Positions 1 to 8,896 of a DNA stretch of 64,000 nucleotides are shown here, in pieces. The DNA is from Variovorax paradoxus. GTDB lineage: Bacteria; Pseudomonadota; Gammaproteobacteria; Burkholderiales; Burkholderiaceae_C. The notes beneath the pieces are model-generated. The model saw only the letters and a program-made list of their open reading frames with translations. It had not been told where the DNA came from and did no database searches. The first letter of the stretch is position 1. Every line of letters begins with the position of its first letter. The translations under genes were made by a program, and so were the position numbers. The DNA lies in contig NZ_CP123990.1 in the NCBI RefSeq assembly GCF_029919115.1, positions 2,418,001-2,482,000 on the forward strand. The letters run 5' to 3'.

Positions 1-474
1 GCCGGACAAACAGCCCCTGTGCCGGTCGAAAACCCGCGCCAGGTTTCCGCCTACCGCTATCCCGAAACCTACGGCCCGCGCTCGCCCACCTTTTCGCGAG
101 CCGCGCTGGCCGATGTCGGCAACGGCGACGTGGCGCTTTTCATCTCGGGCACCGCAAGCATCGTGGGCCACGAAACAGTTCACCAGGGAGACGTGCTGGA
201 GCAAACGCGCGAAACGCTGCGCAACCTCGAAGCGGTGATCGCGGCGGCCAACAGCCAGGTCACGGCCACGTTTTCGCTTGCCATGCTCGACTGCGTGGTC
301 TATGTGCGCCACCCGTCGGACACCGACGCGGTGCGCAGCGTGCTCGAGAACGCGCTCGGCGCCAACGCGCCGATGATCCGCCATGCGGTCTACCTGGAGG
401 CGGACATCTGCCGAAGCGACTTGCTGGTGGAAATCGAGGCCCATGCTGTCGCCCCGGGCCGCCTGCTGGCTTGA
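1..474 (+). CDS. Chorismatase, 3-hydroxybenzoate synthase type (XanB2/FkbO/Hyg5 family), C-terminal part
   Basis: The reading frame is open from the first base, so this is the 3' part of a gene starting left of the window. The GTG at position 19 is probably internal. The visible ~157 residues match the RidA/YjgF-like C-terminal domain of chorismatases, including the stretch VALFISGTASIVGHETVHQG. Family knowledge: XanB2-type enzymes cleave chorismate to 3- or 4-hydroxybenzoate plus pyruvate, and 3-hydroxybenzoate can prime aryl-polyene (xanthomonadin) synthesis. The neighbouring acyltransferase, glycosyltransferase and aryl-polyene operon support that role. Which hydroxybenzoate is made cannot be read from this fragment. 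A stand-alone RidA protein is less likely because the frame continues upstream. Confidence 0.75.
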   Translation, partial: AGQTAPVPVENPRQVSAYRYPETYGPRSPTFSRAALADVGNGDVALFISGTASIVGHETVHQGDVLEQTRETLRNLEAVIAAANSQVTATFSLAMLDCVVYVRHPSDTDAVRSVLENALGANAPMIRHAVYLEADICRSDLLVEIEAHAVAPGRLLA

Positions 475-511
475 CCCGTCGTTGCGATCCGACCAGACCG
501 GCAAGACGTCG

Positions 512-1309
512 ATGACCCGCGTGCTGCGCATTCTCACGACCATTCCGCTCGCGTTGATGCTCTACGCGCTGCTGCTGTTCCTGGGCCTGATTTCGCTGGT
601 CTGGAATTTTGTTGCCATGCTGCTTTATCCGGTCATGCCGGAAGCACCCGCCCGCAAGCTGGGCCGCCTGACCATTGCCTTTGCGTACCGCATGTTCTGG
701 GGCCTGGCCTCCATAACCGGAATGATGCGCATCGACGCGAGCTGCCTCGACCCGATGCGCAGCGAGCCCGGCGTGATCTTTGTTGCCAATCACCCCACGA
801 TGCTCGATGCGTTGCTGCTGGTGGCGCGGCTGCCGCGCAGCGCCTGCATCATGAAGGCCGACCTGCTGCGCAACATTTTTCTGGGCGCGGGGGCGCGGCT
901 TGCGCGCTACATCAGCAACGAATCGGCGCGCACCATGGTGCGCCTGGCAGTGGCAGACCTCCGCAACGGTGGGCAGCTGGTCATTTTTCCGGAAGGCACG
1001 CGCACGGTAACGCCGCCGCTCAACCCGTTCGGACACGGCGTGACGCTGATCGCCAAGCTTGCGCAGGCACCCATCCAGACCGTGTTCATCGAAACCGACT
1101 CGCCGTATCTCAGCAAGGGATGGCCGCTGTGGCGTGTGCCGCCGCTGCCCATCGTCTTCACGCTCCGCCTGGGCCAGCGTTTTGCGCCCATGCAGGACAG
1201 CCACGTGCTGCAATCGGAGCTGGAACAATACTTTCGCCAAAATATGGAACAGCGCGCCACCGACGCGTCCCCCGCATGCCAGACGCCTCGCGCACACACC
1301 TTGTCCTGA
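512..1309 (+). CDS. PlsC-like lysophospholipid acyltransferase of the aryl-polyene cluster
   Basis: This 265-residue membrane acyltransferase carries the two PlsC/LPLAT signatures: NHPTMLD at residues 93-99 (the catalytic HX4D box) and FPEGTR at residues 159-164. Two hydrophobic segments precede the first box, so it is probably an inner-membrane enzyme. I chose the ATG at 512 because it begins a typical N-terminus 37 bases after the chorismatase stop; the frame is open further upstream but there it overlaps the chorismatase. Aryl-polyene clusters usually encode such an enzyme, thought to move the polyene acyl chain onto a lipid or sugar acceptor. That acceptor is inferred. The 3' end overlaps the glycosyltransferase start by 34 bases, which suggests co-translation. 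Confidence 0.85.
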   Translation: MTRVLRILTTIPLALMLYALLLFLGLISLVWNFVAMLLYPVMPEAPARKLGRLTIAFAYRMFWGLASITGMMRIDASCLDPMRSEPGVIFVANHPTMLDALLLVARLPRSACIMKADLLRNIFLGAGARLARYISNESARTMVRLAVADLRNGGQLVIFPEGTRTVTPPLNPFGHGVTLIAKLAQAPIQTVFIETDSPYLSKGWPLWRVPPLPIVFTLRLGQRFAPMQDSHVLQSELEQYFRQNMEQRATDASPACQTPRAHTLS

Positions 1310-2052
1310 TTCCCAGCTACAACACGGGCGAGCGCCTGTTCTCGACCGTCGAAGCGGCCCGCGCGCAATGGAACCCCGTGTGGGTGGTGGTGGACGGCAG
1401 CACCGACGGCACCGGCGAACGCCTTCAGCAAATGGCCGCCGGCGACCCGAGCCTGCGGGTCTGGCTGCTGCCGCAAAACCAGGGCAAGGGCGCGGCCGTG
1501 CTGCACGGCCTGCGAGCGGCACGCGAGGCCGGCTTCACGCATGCGCTGACCATGGATTCCGATGGCCAGCATCCGGCAGACCTCATTCCTTCGTTCATGG
1601 CCGCATCAGAGGCGCGGCCCGAAACCATGGTGCTCGGCCGCCCGGTGTTCGACGCCTCCGCCCCGCTGCTGCGCGTGCGCGGAAGGCGCGTGTCCAACGG
1701 CTGGACCCAACTCGAAACCCTGTTCGCCGGCGTGGGCGATTCGCTCTACGGATTTCGCGTGTACCCGGTGGCCGACCTGATCGCCGTGATGGCGCGGCAG
1801 CCCTGGATGCGCCGCTTCGACTTCGACACCGAAGCCGTCGTGCGGCTGGCGTGGCGCGGCGTCAAGCCGGTGAACATCGATGCGCCGGTGAAGTACCTGA
1901 GCGCCGAGGAAGGCGGGGTTTCGCACTTTCGCTACGGGCGCGACAACGTGCTGCTGACTTGGATGCACACGCGGTTGATGGTCGAATTCGTGCTGCGGCT
2001 ACCTGGGCTGGTTTATCGCAAGCTGCGCGGGATTCCGCCGTTTCAGGCATAG
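1276..2052 (+). CDS. Family 2 glycosyltransferase of the aryl-polyene cluster
   Basis: This 258-residue GT-A-fold protein begins with the nucleotide-binding start of GT2 enzymes (LVLIPSYNTGERL) and has DSDGQHP at residues 94-100, the metal-binding DxD region of the DPM1/DPG-synthase subgroup. I chose the ATG at 1276 because the sequence enters the GT2 fold immediately; the frame is open upstream but is non-homologous and lies inside the acyltransferase gene. It is the last gene of the plus-strand group and converges on the ketoreductase gene 32 bases away. It may build the sugar or lipid-linked acceptor of the polyene. The donor and acceptor are unknown. Confidence 0.85.
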   Translation: MPDASRTHLVLIPSYNTGERLFSTVEAARAQWNPVWVVVDGSTDGTGERLQQMAAGDPSLRVWLLPQNQGKGAAVLHGLRAAREAGFTHALTMDSDGQHPADLIPSFMAASEARPETMVLGRPVFDASAPLLRVRGRRVSNGWTQLETLFAGVGDSLYGFRVYPVADLIAVMARQPWMRRFDFDTEAVVRLAWRGVKPVNIDAPVKYLSAEEGGVSHFRYGRDNVLLTWMHTRLMVEFVLRLPGLVYRKLRGIPPFQA

Positions 2053-2084
2053 CGCTTCTTTGTTGGCGCGCCCGGCAGCAAGAC

Positions 2085-2816
2085 TCAGATCATTCCGCCG
2101 TTGATCGAAATCACCTGCCCCGTGATGTAGGCCGCCTCGTCGCTGGCCAGGAACGAGGCCAGTGCCGCCACTTCCTGTGGCGTTCCGGCGCGCTTCATGG
2201 GGACCATCTGGTTGACCATGGCGGGGTCGAAGGTGGCATCGGCCATGGGCGAGGCGATGATGCCCGGCGCAATGGCGTTGACCGTGACACCGCGCGACGC
2301 CACTTCGAGCGACAACGCCTTGGTCGCGCTGTTGAGCGCACCCTTGGCAGCCGCATAGTTGACCTGCCCGCGGTTGCCGGTCAGCGCCGAGACGGACGAG
2401 ATATTGAGCACGCGGCCCCAGCGGGTGCGCATCATCGGCAACAGCAACGGCTGCGTCACCCGGAAGAAGCCGTTGAGCGAAATGTCGATGACCTTGTGCC
2501 ACTGCTCGGCGCGCATGCCGGGCAGCACCGCATCGTCGTGCACACCCGCGTTGTTGACAATGATTTGGACCGGCCCGCCCTCGAGCATGCGCTCGCACGC
2601 CACGCGGCAAGCCTCGTCGCTGCGCAGGTCGAACACGTGGCACTCGGCCTTGCCGCCTGCGGCTGCAATCGTGGCTTCCAACTGCTCCACCGCTTCGGGC
2701 CGCGAATTGGCGTGCAGCAGCACCGTGGCGCCGTCGCGTGCCAGGCGCTCGGCCATGGCGGTGCCCAGTGCGCCGCTCGCGCCGGTGATCAATGCGCGTT
2801 TTCCTTCGAGGTTCAT
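2085..2816 (-). CDS. 3-oxoacyl-ACP reductase (FabG-like ketoreductase)
   Basis: This 243-residue short-chain dehydrogenase has the Rossmann motif TGASGALG (residues 11-18), the NNAG motif (88-91), and the catalytic Tyr154 and Lys158 in YAAAK, with the serine in the preceding NISSVS segment. It is the last gene of the ten-gene minus-strand operon, and its ATG overlaps the dehydratase stop as ATGA. Family role: NADPH-dependent reduction of the 3-ketoacyl-ACP made in each elongation cycle. In this context it is probably the dedicated aryl-polyene ketoreductase rather than the housekeeping FabG, which normally sits with fabD and acpP. Confidence 0.9.
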   Translation of the reverse strand: MNLEGKRALITGASGALGTAMAERLARDGATVLLHANSRPEAVEQLEATIAAAGGKAECHVFDLRSDEACRVACERMLEGGPVQIIVNNAGVHDDAVLPGMRAEQWHKVIDISLNGFFRVTQPLLLPMMRTRWGRVLNISSVSALTGNRGQVNYAAAKGALNSATKALSLEVASRGVTVNAIAPGIIASPMADATFDPAMVNQMVPMKRAGTPQEVAALASFLASDEAAYITGQVISINGGMI

Positions 2817-3286
2817 GCGATGGTCGCTCCGGTTGCAAGCGGTGTGTTCAGCACCACCACGGCGCGGCCTTCGGCCAGCATGAGGCCGTCGCTGTCCTTC
2901 ACCGCGAATTCATAAAGAATCTGGTTGGTATCGCCCGAAAGGCGCCGCGCCTGCACCTGCAGTGCGCCCGCAATGTCGTCGAGGCGAGCAACCGAGAAAC
3001 GCACATTGCGCGCGCTCGCCAGGAAGCCGGCTGAGGGCGTGCTTCCCTCGGCAGCCAACAGGCCCCCGTGCAGCGCCATGGCCTGTGCTGCGTATTCGAT
3101 GGCATTGGGCGCAAGCAGGCCGTCCGCCGTCCGCAACGGGTTGTCCGGCTGCGCATGCGTGCGGGTGCTGCAATGGATGGATTCGGTGTCCCAACGCTCG
3201 AGCCGGTCGAGCAGGCACATGCTGCCGCTGTGCGGAATGCGCTGCGCAATGCCTGCGCGGTCGAGCGTTTGCGGGCTCGTCGTCAC
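2813..3286 (-). CDS. Hotdog-fold 3-hydroxyacyl-ACP dehydratase of the aryl-polyene cluster
   Basis: A 157-residue protein with the hotdog-type N-terminal pattern IPHSGSMCLLDRL and a central helix segment ending PNAIEYAAQAMALHGG, as in the FabA/FabZ-like dehydratases of aryl-polyene clusters. The GTG at 3286 overlaps the methyltransferase stop as GTGA, and the ORF's own stop overlaps the ketoreductase ATG, so the start is set by tight coupling. The frame is open far upstream, but that part is antisense-like shadow sequence. It should dehydrate 3-hydroxyacyl-ACP to the trans-enoyl form that is left unreduced to build the polyene. A second dehydratase domain is fused to the AMP-ligase in this operon. 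Confidence 0.82.
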   Translation of the reverse strand: MTTSPQTLDRAGIAQRIPHSGSMCLLDRLERWDTESIHCSTRTHAQPDNPLRTADGLLAPNAIEYAAQAMALHGGLLAAEGSTPSAGFLASARNVRFSVARLDDIAGALQVQARRLSGDTNQILYEFAVKDSDGLMLAEGRAVVVLNTPLATGATIA

Positions 3287-4056
3287 GCAGAGGGCTCCAG
3301 GTCGGCCACCAGCAGCACGTTGGCAAAGGGTGTGCCTTCGCTCATCGGAATGCTCTGCACACTGAAACCCAGCCGCTGCAGCACCGCGATCCAGTCGGCC
3401 AGCGGACGGCCCCAGGTGGGCGACACCTTGTGGCCGCGGATGCGCGTTACCGTGCGGTCGACCCACTGGCTGATGGCAAAGCCTCGCTTGCTCGATGCGT
3501 CGCCCACGCGCAGCAGCAGCCGTGCGTTCGGCTTGCCGCCGCGCTGCAATGCATCCCGCACGCGCTGCAGAACGCCGTCTTGCGCGTCGATGTTCACGTA
3601 GTGCAGCACGTCGAGAATCACGACCAGGTCGCACTCCGGCAGCGGCGCCGTACACATGTCGGCGCAGACCAGCTTCGGCGCGGGCTGCAAATGCCCGATG
3701 GAAGCTTCGGCACGCGCCACGTCCTTGGGCATGAGTTCGATCCCCGTGTAGTCGGCGGCCGGCGGCGTGGCCTTCCAGGACGAGGGCCAGCGGCCCTGCG
3801 CCTGCATGCGGCTCATCGATGCGAGCAGGCTGGCAAACAGCCCCTGCCCGCAGCCGATGTCGACCACGCGCCGATGCTCCGGCCCGATCAGCCCGCGCTC
3901 GAGCAACCCGCGAAAGACCGGATCGCGCCCCAGCTTGCCGCGCGCGAAATGCCACGCAAAGCTGCCGCCCTTCTTGTAGGGAATGGTGGCGGCCTCATGC
4001 AGTTCGCGCCATGCGCTGTCGGTCGTGCCGGTTGAAGAAGGCAGCACCGCACTCAT
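3283..4056 (-). CDS. Class I SAM-dependent methyltransferase of the aryl-polyene cluster
   Basis: This 257-residue protein has a clear SAM-binding motif I (VDIGCGQGLFASLL, about residues 65-78), an acidic motif II around YTGIELMPKDV, and a motif-IV-like segment ending CDLVVILDVLHY. Overlaps of 4 bases at both ends (GTGA downstream, ATGA upstream) place it firmly in the operon. Many aryl polyenes carry O- or C-methylated aryl head groups, so methylation of the hydroxyphenyl starter is a reasonable inference, but nothing in the sequence identifies the substrate. No ring-specific accessory domain is visible. Confidence 0.8.
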   Translation of the reverse strand: MSAVLPSSTGTTDSAWRELHEAATIPYKKGGSFAWHFARGKLGRDPVFRGLLERGLIGPEHRRVVDIGCGQGLFASLLASMSRMQAQGRWPSSWKATPPAADYTGIELMPKDVARAEASIGHLQPAPKLVCADMCTAPLPECDLVVILDVLHYVNIDAQDGVLQRVRDALQRGGKPNARLLLRVGDASSKRGFAISQWVDRTVTRIRGHKVSPTWGRPLADWIAVLQRLGFSVQSIPMSEGTPFANVLLVADLEPSA

Positions 4057-4895
4057 GGCTTCAGGCCCTCGGGCAAGGTGACGGCGCTGAGGCCATCGGC
4101 GCGCAGGCGTTCGAGCAGCAAGGGCAATACCTCCAACAAAACGGGGTTTCCTTCGGGGGTGCGCGCGGCGTTGCCGTCGTGCAGAAGCAAGATGTCGCGC
4201 GCCTGCAGATTGCGGGCAAGGCGCGCCATGACCTTGGCGGGATTTCCTTCGCGCGTGTCGAAGCCGCGGCGGGTCCAGCTTACGAGCGAAAGACCGAGGC
4301 GATGCAGCACCGGCTCCAGGAACGGGTTGCGCAAGCCTGCCGGCGCACGAAAACAGGTGGGACGCTGGCCGATGGTTTCAGCCAGGATGTCTTGCGCCCG
4401 CGCTATTTCGCTGGCAAAGCCGCGAGGGCCGAGAAAGGAAAAATTGTGCCGGTGCCGCGCTGTGTGGTTCTGGATGCTGTGGCCCCGCGCCACGATCTCG
4501 CGCGCGAGAGCCGGGTGCGCAAGCACGCGCTCGGCAATGCAGAAGAAAGTTGCGCGCTGCCCATGGGCGTCCAGCAGGTCGAGCACGCGCGGCGTTACCT
4601 CGGGCTCGGGGCCATCGTCGATGGTGATGGCCACTTCGCGCCTGGCGCCGGCTGCATCGGGCAAGCGCGTAACGTTCGGGCCCAGAAGACTGCTGCGCGG
4701 CGTGAGCCCCGCGCCGGTAATGAGCGCGTGGTTCAGCACGACCGCACCGATGGCCCAGGGCATCGCCCCTGGCACCAGCGCGCCCGCGCCGATGGCAGCC
4801 ATGTGCACGACCGCACTCGCGCGGATGGCCGGAGGCAAGGGCCAGGGTCCGGAAGTGGCGGCGGATGCGGAAGACATGGCGCAGGATTCTCCCAT
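4053..4895 (-). CDS. NodB-type polysaccharide deacetylase family protein
   Basis: The 280-residue product has a hydrophobic N-terminal third (probably two membrane segments, about residues 25-60) followed by a NodB-homology domain with AITIDDGPEPEVT (the catalytic Asp-Asp pair) and SIQNHTARHRHNF, matching the SxxxHxxxH-type metal motif. Later motifs FRAPAGLRNP and DILLLHDGN fit motifs 3-5 of carbohydrate esterase family 4. The ATG at 4895 shares one base with the exporter stop (TGATG). It probably removes an N-acetyl group from a sugar in the glycolipid carrying the polyene; that substrate is inferred from the cluster and not shown by the protein. Confidence 0.82.
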   Translation of the reverse strand: MGESCAMSSASAATSGPWPLPPAIRASAVVHMAAIGAGALVPGAMPWAIGAVVLNHALITGAGLTPRSSLLGPNVTRLPDAAGARREVAITIDDGPEPEVTPRVLDLLDAHGQRATFFCIAERVLAHPALAREIVARGHSIQNHTARHRHNFSFLGPRGFASEIARAQDILAETIGQRPTCFRAPAGLRNPFLEPVLHRLGLSLVSWTRRGFDTREGNPAKVMARLARNLQARDILLLHDGNAARTPEGNPVLLEVLPLLLERLRADGLSAVTLPEGLKP

Positions 4896-7291
4896 CAGCC
4901 GCGCGCGGTCGGCGGCGTCACCCGGCTCGCGAAGGCGGCCGAGAGCAGCAACGCGAGCAAGGCGCCGGGTGCGACCACGCGGCCGATCGACGAAAGCGCC
5001 GGAATATCCGAAATCGCGATCAGCCCGAAGGAGACCACCGTGGTCACATTGGCCAGCATCAGCGAGGCCAGTGTGTCTTCATCGGCTCGGCCGGAAACAC
5101 GCAACTGGTCGAAAAAGAGCGCGTAATTGGAGCCAACCGCCACGATCAACAGCAGCCCCACCAAGTGCAAGATGCCCAACGGCACCTGGAGCACAGCCAT
5201 GCCGCCAAGGGTGAGCACCACCGCGACCACCAGCGGCTGGCACACCGCAAGCAGGCGCCGGCCCGAACGCAGGTAGATGCCGAGCAGCACCACGACGGCC
5301 AAGGCGCCGAGCAGCACTTGCACGAAGGCTTCGTGCAGGTAGCGCTGGTAGAGGCCGGCCAGTTCGCGGCCTACGTCGACCACCTGCACTTCGGGTACCC
5401 CCGCAAGAGCCGCCTCGAGCCGCTCTGCGTTGAATTTCGGGCCCGGGTGCAGAACCACCAGCGTCGACCAGCCGCCGCCCGGCCGTTGGTACATGAGCGT
5501 GTTGACGACCGAACCGAGCGGTCCATCCTTCAGGTCCGCACGCCGCACAGGCGCCAGCTTGCGCGCGGCTTCGACTTCGGCCAGGAAGGGCCCCAGGCGC
5601 GTGGCCGGCAACGGCGACCCCTGCGTGGCCTCGGCAAGGCGGGTTCGCAGCGCTTCGCCATCGGGCAGGCTGGCCAGGCGTGCCGCCTGGGTTGCCATGC
5701 TCGGCAGCACGCGCGTCACGGTTTCGAAGCCGCCCAGTTCGCCCTTGTCGACCAGCGCCTCGAGCCGTGCCGCGGCCGCCTCGGTATTGCGCAAAGCGGC
5801 CTCTTCGTCGGCACCGTAGACCACCACCAGCGTGCTGCCGTCTCCGGTGCCGATATCGGCGCGCAGCATTTCGTCGAGCTGCTGGGCCGACTTGGGCACC
5901 GGGCTCATCGCACCGAGATCGGCGCGCCACAGATGGCCGCCCTGCCAGACAACCAGCGCCAGTGCGGCAACGCCCAGGCCGGCCAGCACCCAGCGAAGGC
6001 GCGGCAGGCCGCGAACCAGCAGGCCGGCTCCGCGCGCCATGTATTTGCGCATGCCCATGCCGGTGGCGCCGTCCGGCGCGAGCATTGGCAAGACGTAGCG
6101 CGTGGCAAGTGCAGCTGCCACGAGCCCCGCGATGGAGAAAACGCCGAGCTGCGCGAGACCAGGAAAGCCGGAAAACACCAGCGCCGCAAAGCCGCACACC
6201 GATGTGAGCAGCCCGAGCCGCACCGTGGGCCAATGCACGTCGCGCCACCTCGCCCAACCAGTGCCCGCAACAGCGGCGCCGCGCGCCTGGATGAGGTAAT
6301 AGATGGCGTAGTCGACCGTCTCTCCGATCAGCGTGCTGCCAAAGCCCAGCGTCATGCCGTGCACGGAGCCAAACACCACGCTCACCGCGGCCGTACCGAT
6401 GACCACGCCCGTGGCCACGGGCAAGAATGCGATGACCAGCGCACGCGGCGACGCGAACGCCAGCAGCAGCAACCCGCCCATCACGATGCCGCCCACGATG
6501 GCGAGATGGGTCGCTTCGGTCTTGATCTTGTCGCGGCTCAGCACCGAGAACACCGGCGGGCCGCTGAGCAGCAGCTTGGGCTTGGCCTCGCCCATGTCGC
6601 GCGTTGCGGCGTCGAAGGCCGCATGCACGCGTGCAATGGCAACAGCCTGAGCATCGAGATCGCTGCCCGCTGCGCGCGTGGTGGCAATCATGAGCGCACG
6701 CGGCGCCGAGCGGGACATCCACACGCCGTCCTCGCTGCGCGGTGCGCTGGCCGGGGCCAGGTCGACTGCAATGCGCTGCGTTTCTCCGGTCGGATCGCGG
6801 TCGAGCAAGGGCTTGATCACGTTGCCCGCCGGCGTACCGAGCATCGACAGCGTTTCGTTGATTGCGTCGCGCAACCCATCGACGGTGAACTGTTCGGGTT
6901 TGACGCCCGGCGAAAGCTGATAGCGGTGCTCGAACACCCAGGTGCCGGCTTCGGACCAGTCGCCCGTGTCGCCGTTCTGGATCAGGTCGAACAGCCGGCT
7001 TTCGCGCATGGCCTTGGCCACGGCGCGCGACACCGCGGCGCGCTGCTCCACGCTCGCTCCGCCTTCGATACCGAGCAGCAGCGTGCGCGAAGCCACGCCG
7101 CTTTGCAATTGCTCGATGAGCACCTGCTGCCGCACGTCGGGGCTCTTGGGCAGGAAAGCCGAAAGGTCGGCGCTGAAATGCGTTCGCGCAATCTGCAATG
7201 CGCCTGCCAGCAGGACGAGCGCCCACACCAGCAGCACCAACGCGCGGCGCTGCCAGCTCGGCGGGCCGCCCGCGGTGTCGCCTTCGGTCAC
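4895..7291 (-). CDS. MMPL/RND-family exporter of the aryl-polyene cluster
   Basis: A 798-residue polytopic membrane protein with the MMPL layout: one N-terminal membrane helix, a large periplasmic loop, a block of about five helices, then the same pattern repeated in the C-terminal half. The paired hydrophobic blocks (around residues 255-400 and 640-785) are easy to see. Aryl-polyene clusters almost always include such a transporter together with a LolA-like periplasmic carrier, as here, where the two genes overlap by 4 bases. The pair probably moves the finished polyene lipid from the inner membrane toward the outer membrane. No ATP-binding motif is present, as expected for a proton-driven pump. 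Confidence 0.87.
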   Translation of the reverse strand: MTEGDTAGGPPSWQRRALVLLVWALVLLAGALQIARTHFSADLSAFLPKSPDVRQQVLIEQLQSGVASRTLLLGIEGGASVEQRAAVSRAVAKAMRESRLFDLIQNGDTGDWSEAGTWVFEHRYQLSPGVKPEQFTVDGLRDAINETLSMLGTPAGNVIKPLLDRDPTGETQRIAVDLAPASAPRSEDGVWMSRSAPRALMIATTRAAGSDLDAQAVAIARVHAAFDAATRDMGEAKPKLLLSGPPVFSVLSRDKIKTEATHLAIVGGIVMGGLLLLAFASPRALVIAFLPVATGVVIGTAAVSVVFGSVHGMTLGFGSTLIGETVDYAIYYLIQARGAAVAGTGWARWRDVHWPTVRLGLLTSVCGFAALVFSGFPGLAQLGVFSIAGLVAAALATRYVLPMLAPDGATGMGMRKYMARGAGLLVRGLPRLRWVLAGLGVAALALVVWQGGHLWRADLGAMSPVPKSAQQLDEMLRADIGTGDGSTLVVVYGADEEAALRNTEAAAARLEALVDKGELGGFETVTRVLPSMATQAARLASLPDGEALRTRLAEATQGSPLPATRLGPFLAEVEAARKLAPVRRADLKDGPLGSVVNTLMYQRPGGGWSTLVVLHPGPKFNAERLEAALAGVPEVQVVDVGRELAGLYQRYLHEAFVQVLLGALAVVVLLGIYLRSGRRLLAVCQPLVVAVVLTLGGMAVLQVPLGILHLVGLLLIVAVGSNYALFFDQLRVSGRADEDTLASLMLANVTTVVSFGLIAISDIPALSSIGRVVAPGALLALLLSAAFASRVTPPTARG

Positions 7292-7926
7292 GGCGTGGTG
7301 CGCCCGGCAGCGCCCGCCGGCGCAGCGGGAGCGGCGCCCGCGCGCTCGGGCGTGATGTTCATTACCGAGCGGTCGCCGCCGACGAATTCCATTTCAAGGC
7401 CGAGCACTTCGCTGGCGCGGCCGGAGATGCGGATGCTGCGCATCTGCGCCGCAAGGCGGCTGTCAATAGGGGTGAGGTCGAGCGTCCAGCTTCCGGCCGA
7501 GCCGCCCACGGTGCTGCGGAAATAGCGCTGCAGCGTGGTGCCGTCGCCGGTGAGCGTGCCGCGCATGGCTTCGACCAGGCCGAGCAGCTCGGGCATGCTG
7601 TCGAGCGTGAGCGTTCGGTTGCGGCCGCCGCGCGAAAGCGTGAGCGTGTTGCCTTCGACCGCCATGGTTTCGACACGCGGCGACAGGGTGCGCCGCACCA
7701 GCTTGTCGGGTGCCTCGAAGCTCAGCGTGCCGCGGGCATCGAGCGGGCCTTCAAGGCCATGGACGAAGCGCTGTTCGGTGAAACGCGCCTCGCCGCTTTT
7801 CTGCTTGGACAGAAGACCCATCAGTTCGGACAGGTCGAAAGCCCACGCCGGTGCGGCGCAGCAGGCCAGTGCCAGCAGCAGGCTCCTGCAAAGCCAGTCA
7901 AACCGAATCTTCGAGCCAGAAATCAT
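7288..7926 (-). CDS. LolA-like periplasmic outer-membrane lipid carrier
   Basis: A 212-residue protein with a signal peptide: basic start, a hydrophobic core (LLLALACCAAPAWA) and probable cleavage before FDLSELM at about residue 30. The mature part has the LolA-type opening SGEARFTEQRFVHGLEGPLDARGTLSFEAPDKLVRRT. The C-terminus is Ala/Pro-rich. The ATG at 7926 lies inside the 3' end of the upstream acyltransferase gene (29-base overlap) and directly begins the signal peptide. It probably shuttles lipidated polyene across the periplasm together with the MMPL exporter. It is not the housekeeping LolA, which normally lies next to ftsK. Confidence 0.83.
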   Translation of the reverse strand: MISGSKIRFDWLCRSLLLALACCAAPAWAFDLSELMGLLSKQKSGEARFTEQRFVHGLEGPLDARGTLSFEAPDKLVRRTLSPRVETMAVEGNTLTLSRGGRNRTLTLDSMPELLGLVEAMRGTLTGDGTTLQRYFRSTVGGSAGSWTLDLTPIDSRLAAQMRSIRISGRASEVLGLEMEFVGGDRSVMNITPERAGAAPAAPAGAAGRTTP

Positions 7927-8896
7927 GAAAGTTGAACCAGTTGTAGGGGTAGGCGCGGCACAGCGCTTCGAGGTGCACCACGTAGGCTTCGACCGCCGCG
8001 CGGATGCGGCGTTCCCGCTCCGCGGGGTCGGAGGCCCGTTCGCTGAAGTCGGCCAGCAAATCGAACTGGACATCGTAGCGCGCACCGCCGCCGTAGAGGC
8101 CCGCCATGAAGAACACCTTGCGCCGCAGCAGCGCCGCAAGGCGGAACGGACCGTCGTTGAAGCTGGCGGGCTGGCCCAGGAAAGGCAGCACGATGTTGTT
8201 GCCGCGCTGCTGCGCGGGCTGGTCCTCGCTGCCCGGCAGCGTGCGGTCGGCAAGCATGCCGCCCAAGCCGCCGTTGTCCAGCCAGTCGCGCAGGTCGAGC
8301 ATCGAATGCGGGCGGCCCAGCGCGATCACGTGGGGCCGCGCTTCGGGCAGGCTGATGGCATTGAGAATGGCCGTGATGCGCTGCGCGTTGTCGGGGTACA
8401 TCAGCATTGCGAGCCGCAGCGCCTGCTTGTGCTGGCTGTGGTGCTTGCAGGCGCCCAGCGCCTCGAAGCTGCCGACGTGCGCCCCCAGCAAGAAGGCGCC
8501 CCGCCCTTTCAGGGCCTCGGCCTCCAGCGGAAGGTTGCCCTTGACCTTTACGTCGAACAGATCCATGCGCCCGCGCAGAAAGTACACGCGGTCGAGCACC
8601 GTCGAGGCAAAGGCGTGCAGCAGGCGATAGCCGTCGATCCACCCCGCGCGCGGGCCGATGGCCCTGAACAGGTAGCGCTTGATGTGGCGGCGCGGCGTTG
8701 GCGCGAACAACAGAAAGTACAGGCTGATCGGCGGCAGCAGCAGCCGGGTAACGTGGCGCCCGAAAACCAGCGCCATCATGCAGATGAAGCGCAGCGCAAG
8801 CATGTTGCTGCGCTCGGGCGCGCGCGCCCAGTCGCCGCGCTGCCCGGTCTGCGCCGCCTCTTTCACGGCGTGCGTCTCGGCTTCGGTGTGCTTCAT
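7898..8896 (-). CDS. LpxL/HtrB-like lipid acyltransferase of the aryl-polyene cluster
   Basis: This 332-residue protein resembles the lipid A late acyltransferase family: an N-terminal membrane-anchor region, then GAHVGSFEALGA (the HX4D/E-like catalytic box, here H-V-G-S-F-E) and later the conserved block ending FFMAGLYGGGARYDV. The ATG at 8896 shares a base with the AMP-ligase stop (TGATG); a GTG one codon upstream (8899) is an alternative. Such acyltransferases recur in aryl-polyene and flexirubin clusters and may attach the polyene or a fatty acid to a lipid anchor. The cluster thus has two unrelated acyltransferases, this one and the PlsC-like enzyme at 512. Confidence 0.82.
   Translation of the reverse strand: MKHTEAETHAVKEAAQTGQRGDWARAPERSNMLALRFICMMALVFGRHVTRLLLPPISLYFLLFAPTPRRHIKRYLFRAIGPRAGWIDGYRLLHAFASTVLDRVYFLRGRMDLFDVKVKGNLPLEAEALKGRGAFLLGAHVGSFEALGACKHHSQHKQALRLAMLMYPDNAQRITAILNAISLPEARPHVIALGRPHSMLDLRDWLDNGGLGGMLADRTLPGSEDQPAQQRGNNIVLPFLGQPASFNDGPFRLAALLRRKVFFMAGLYGGGARYDVQFDLLADFSERASDPAERERRIRAAVEAYVVHLEALCRAYPYNWFNFHDFWLEDSV

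Noticed and set aside
4865..7525. An 886-codon open frame opposite the MMPL exporter
   Set aside because: Antisense shadow of a clear membrane protein gene; its residues are dominated by Arg, Ala, Gln and His without a fold pattern.
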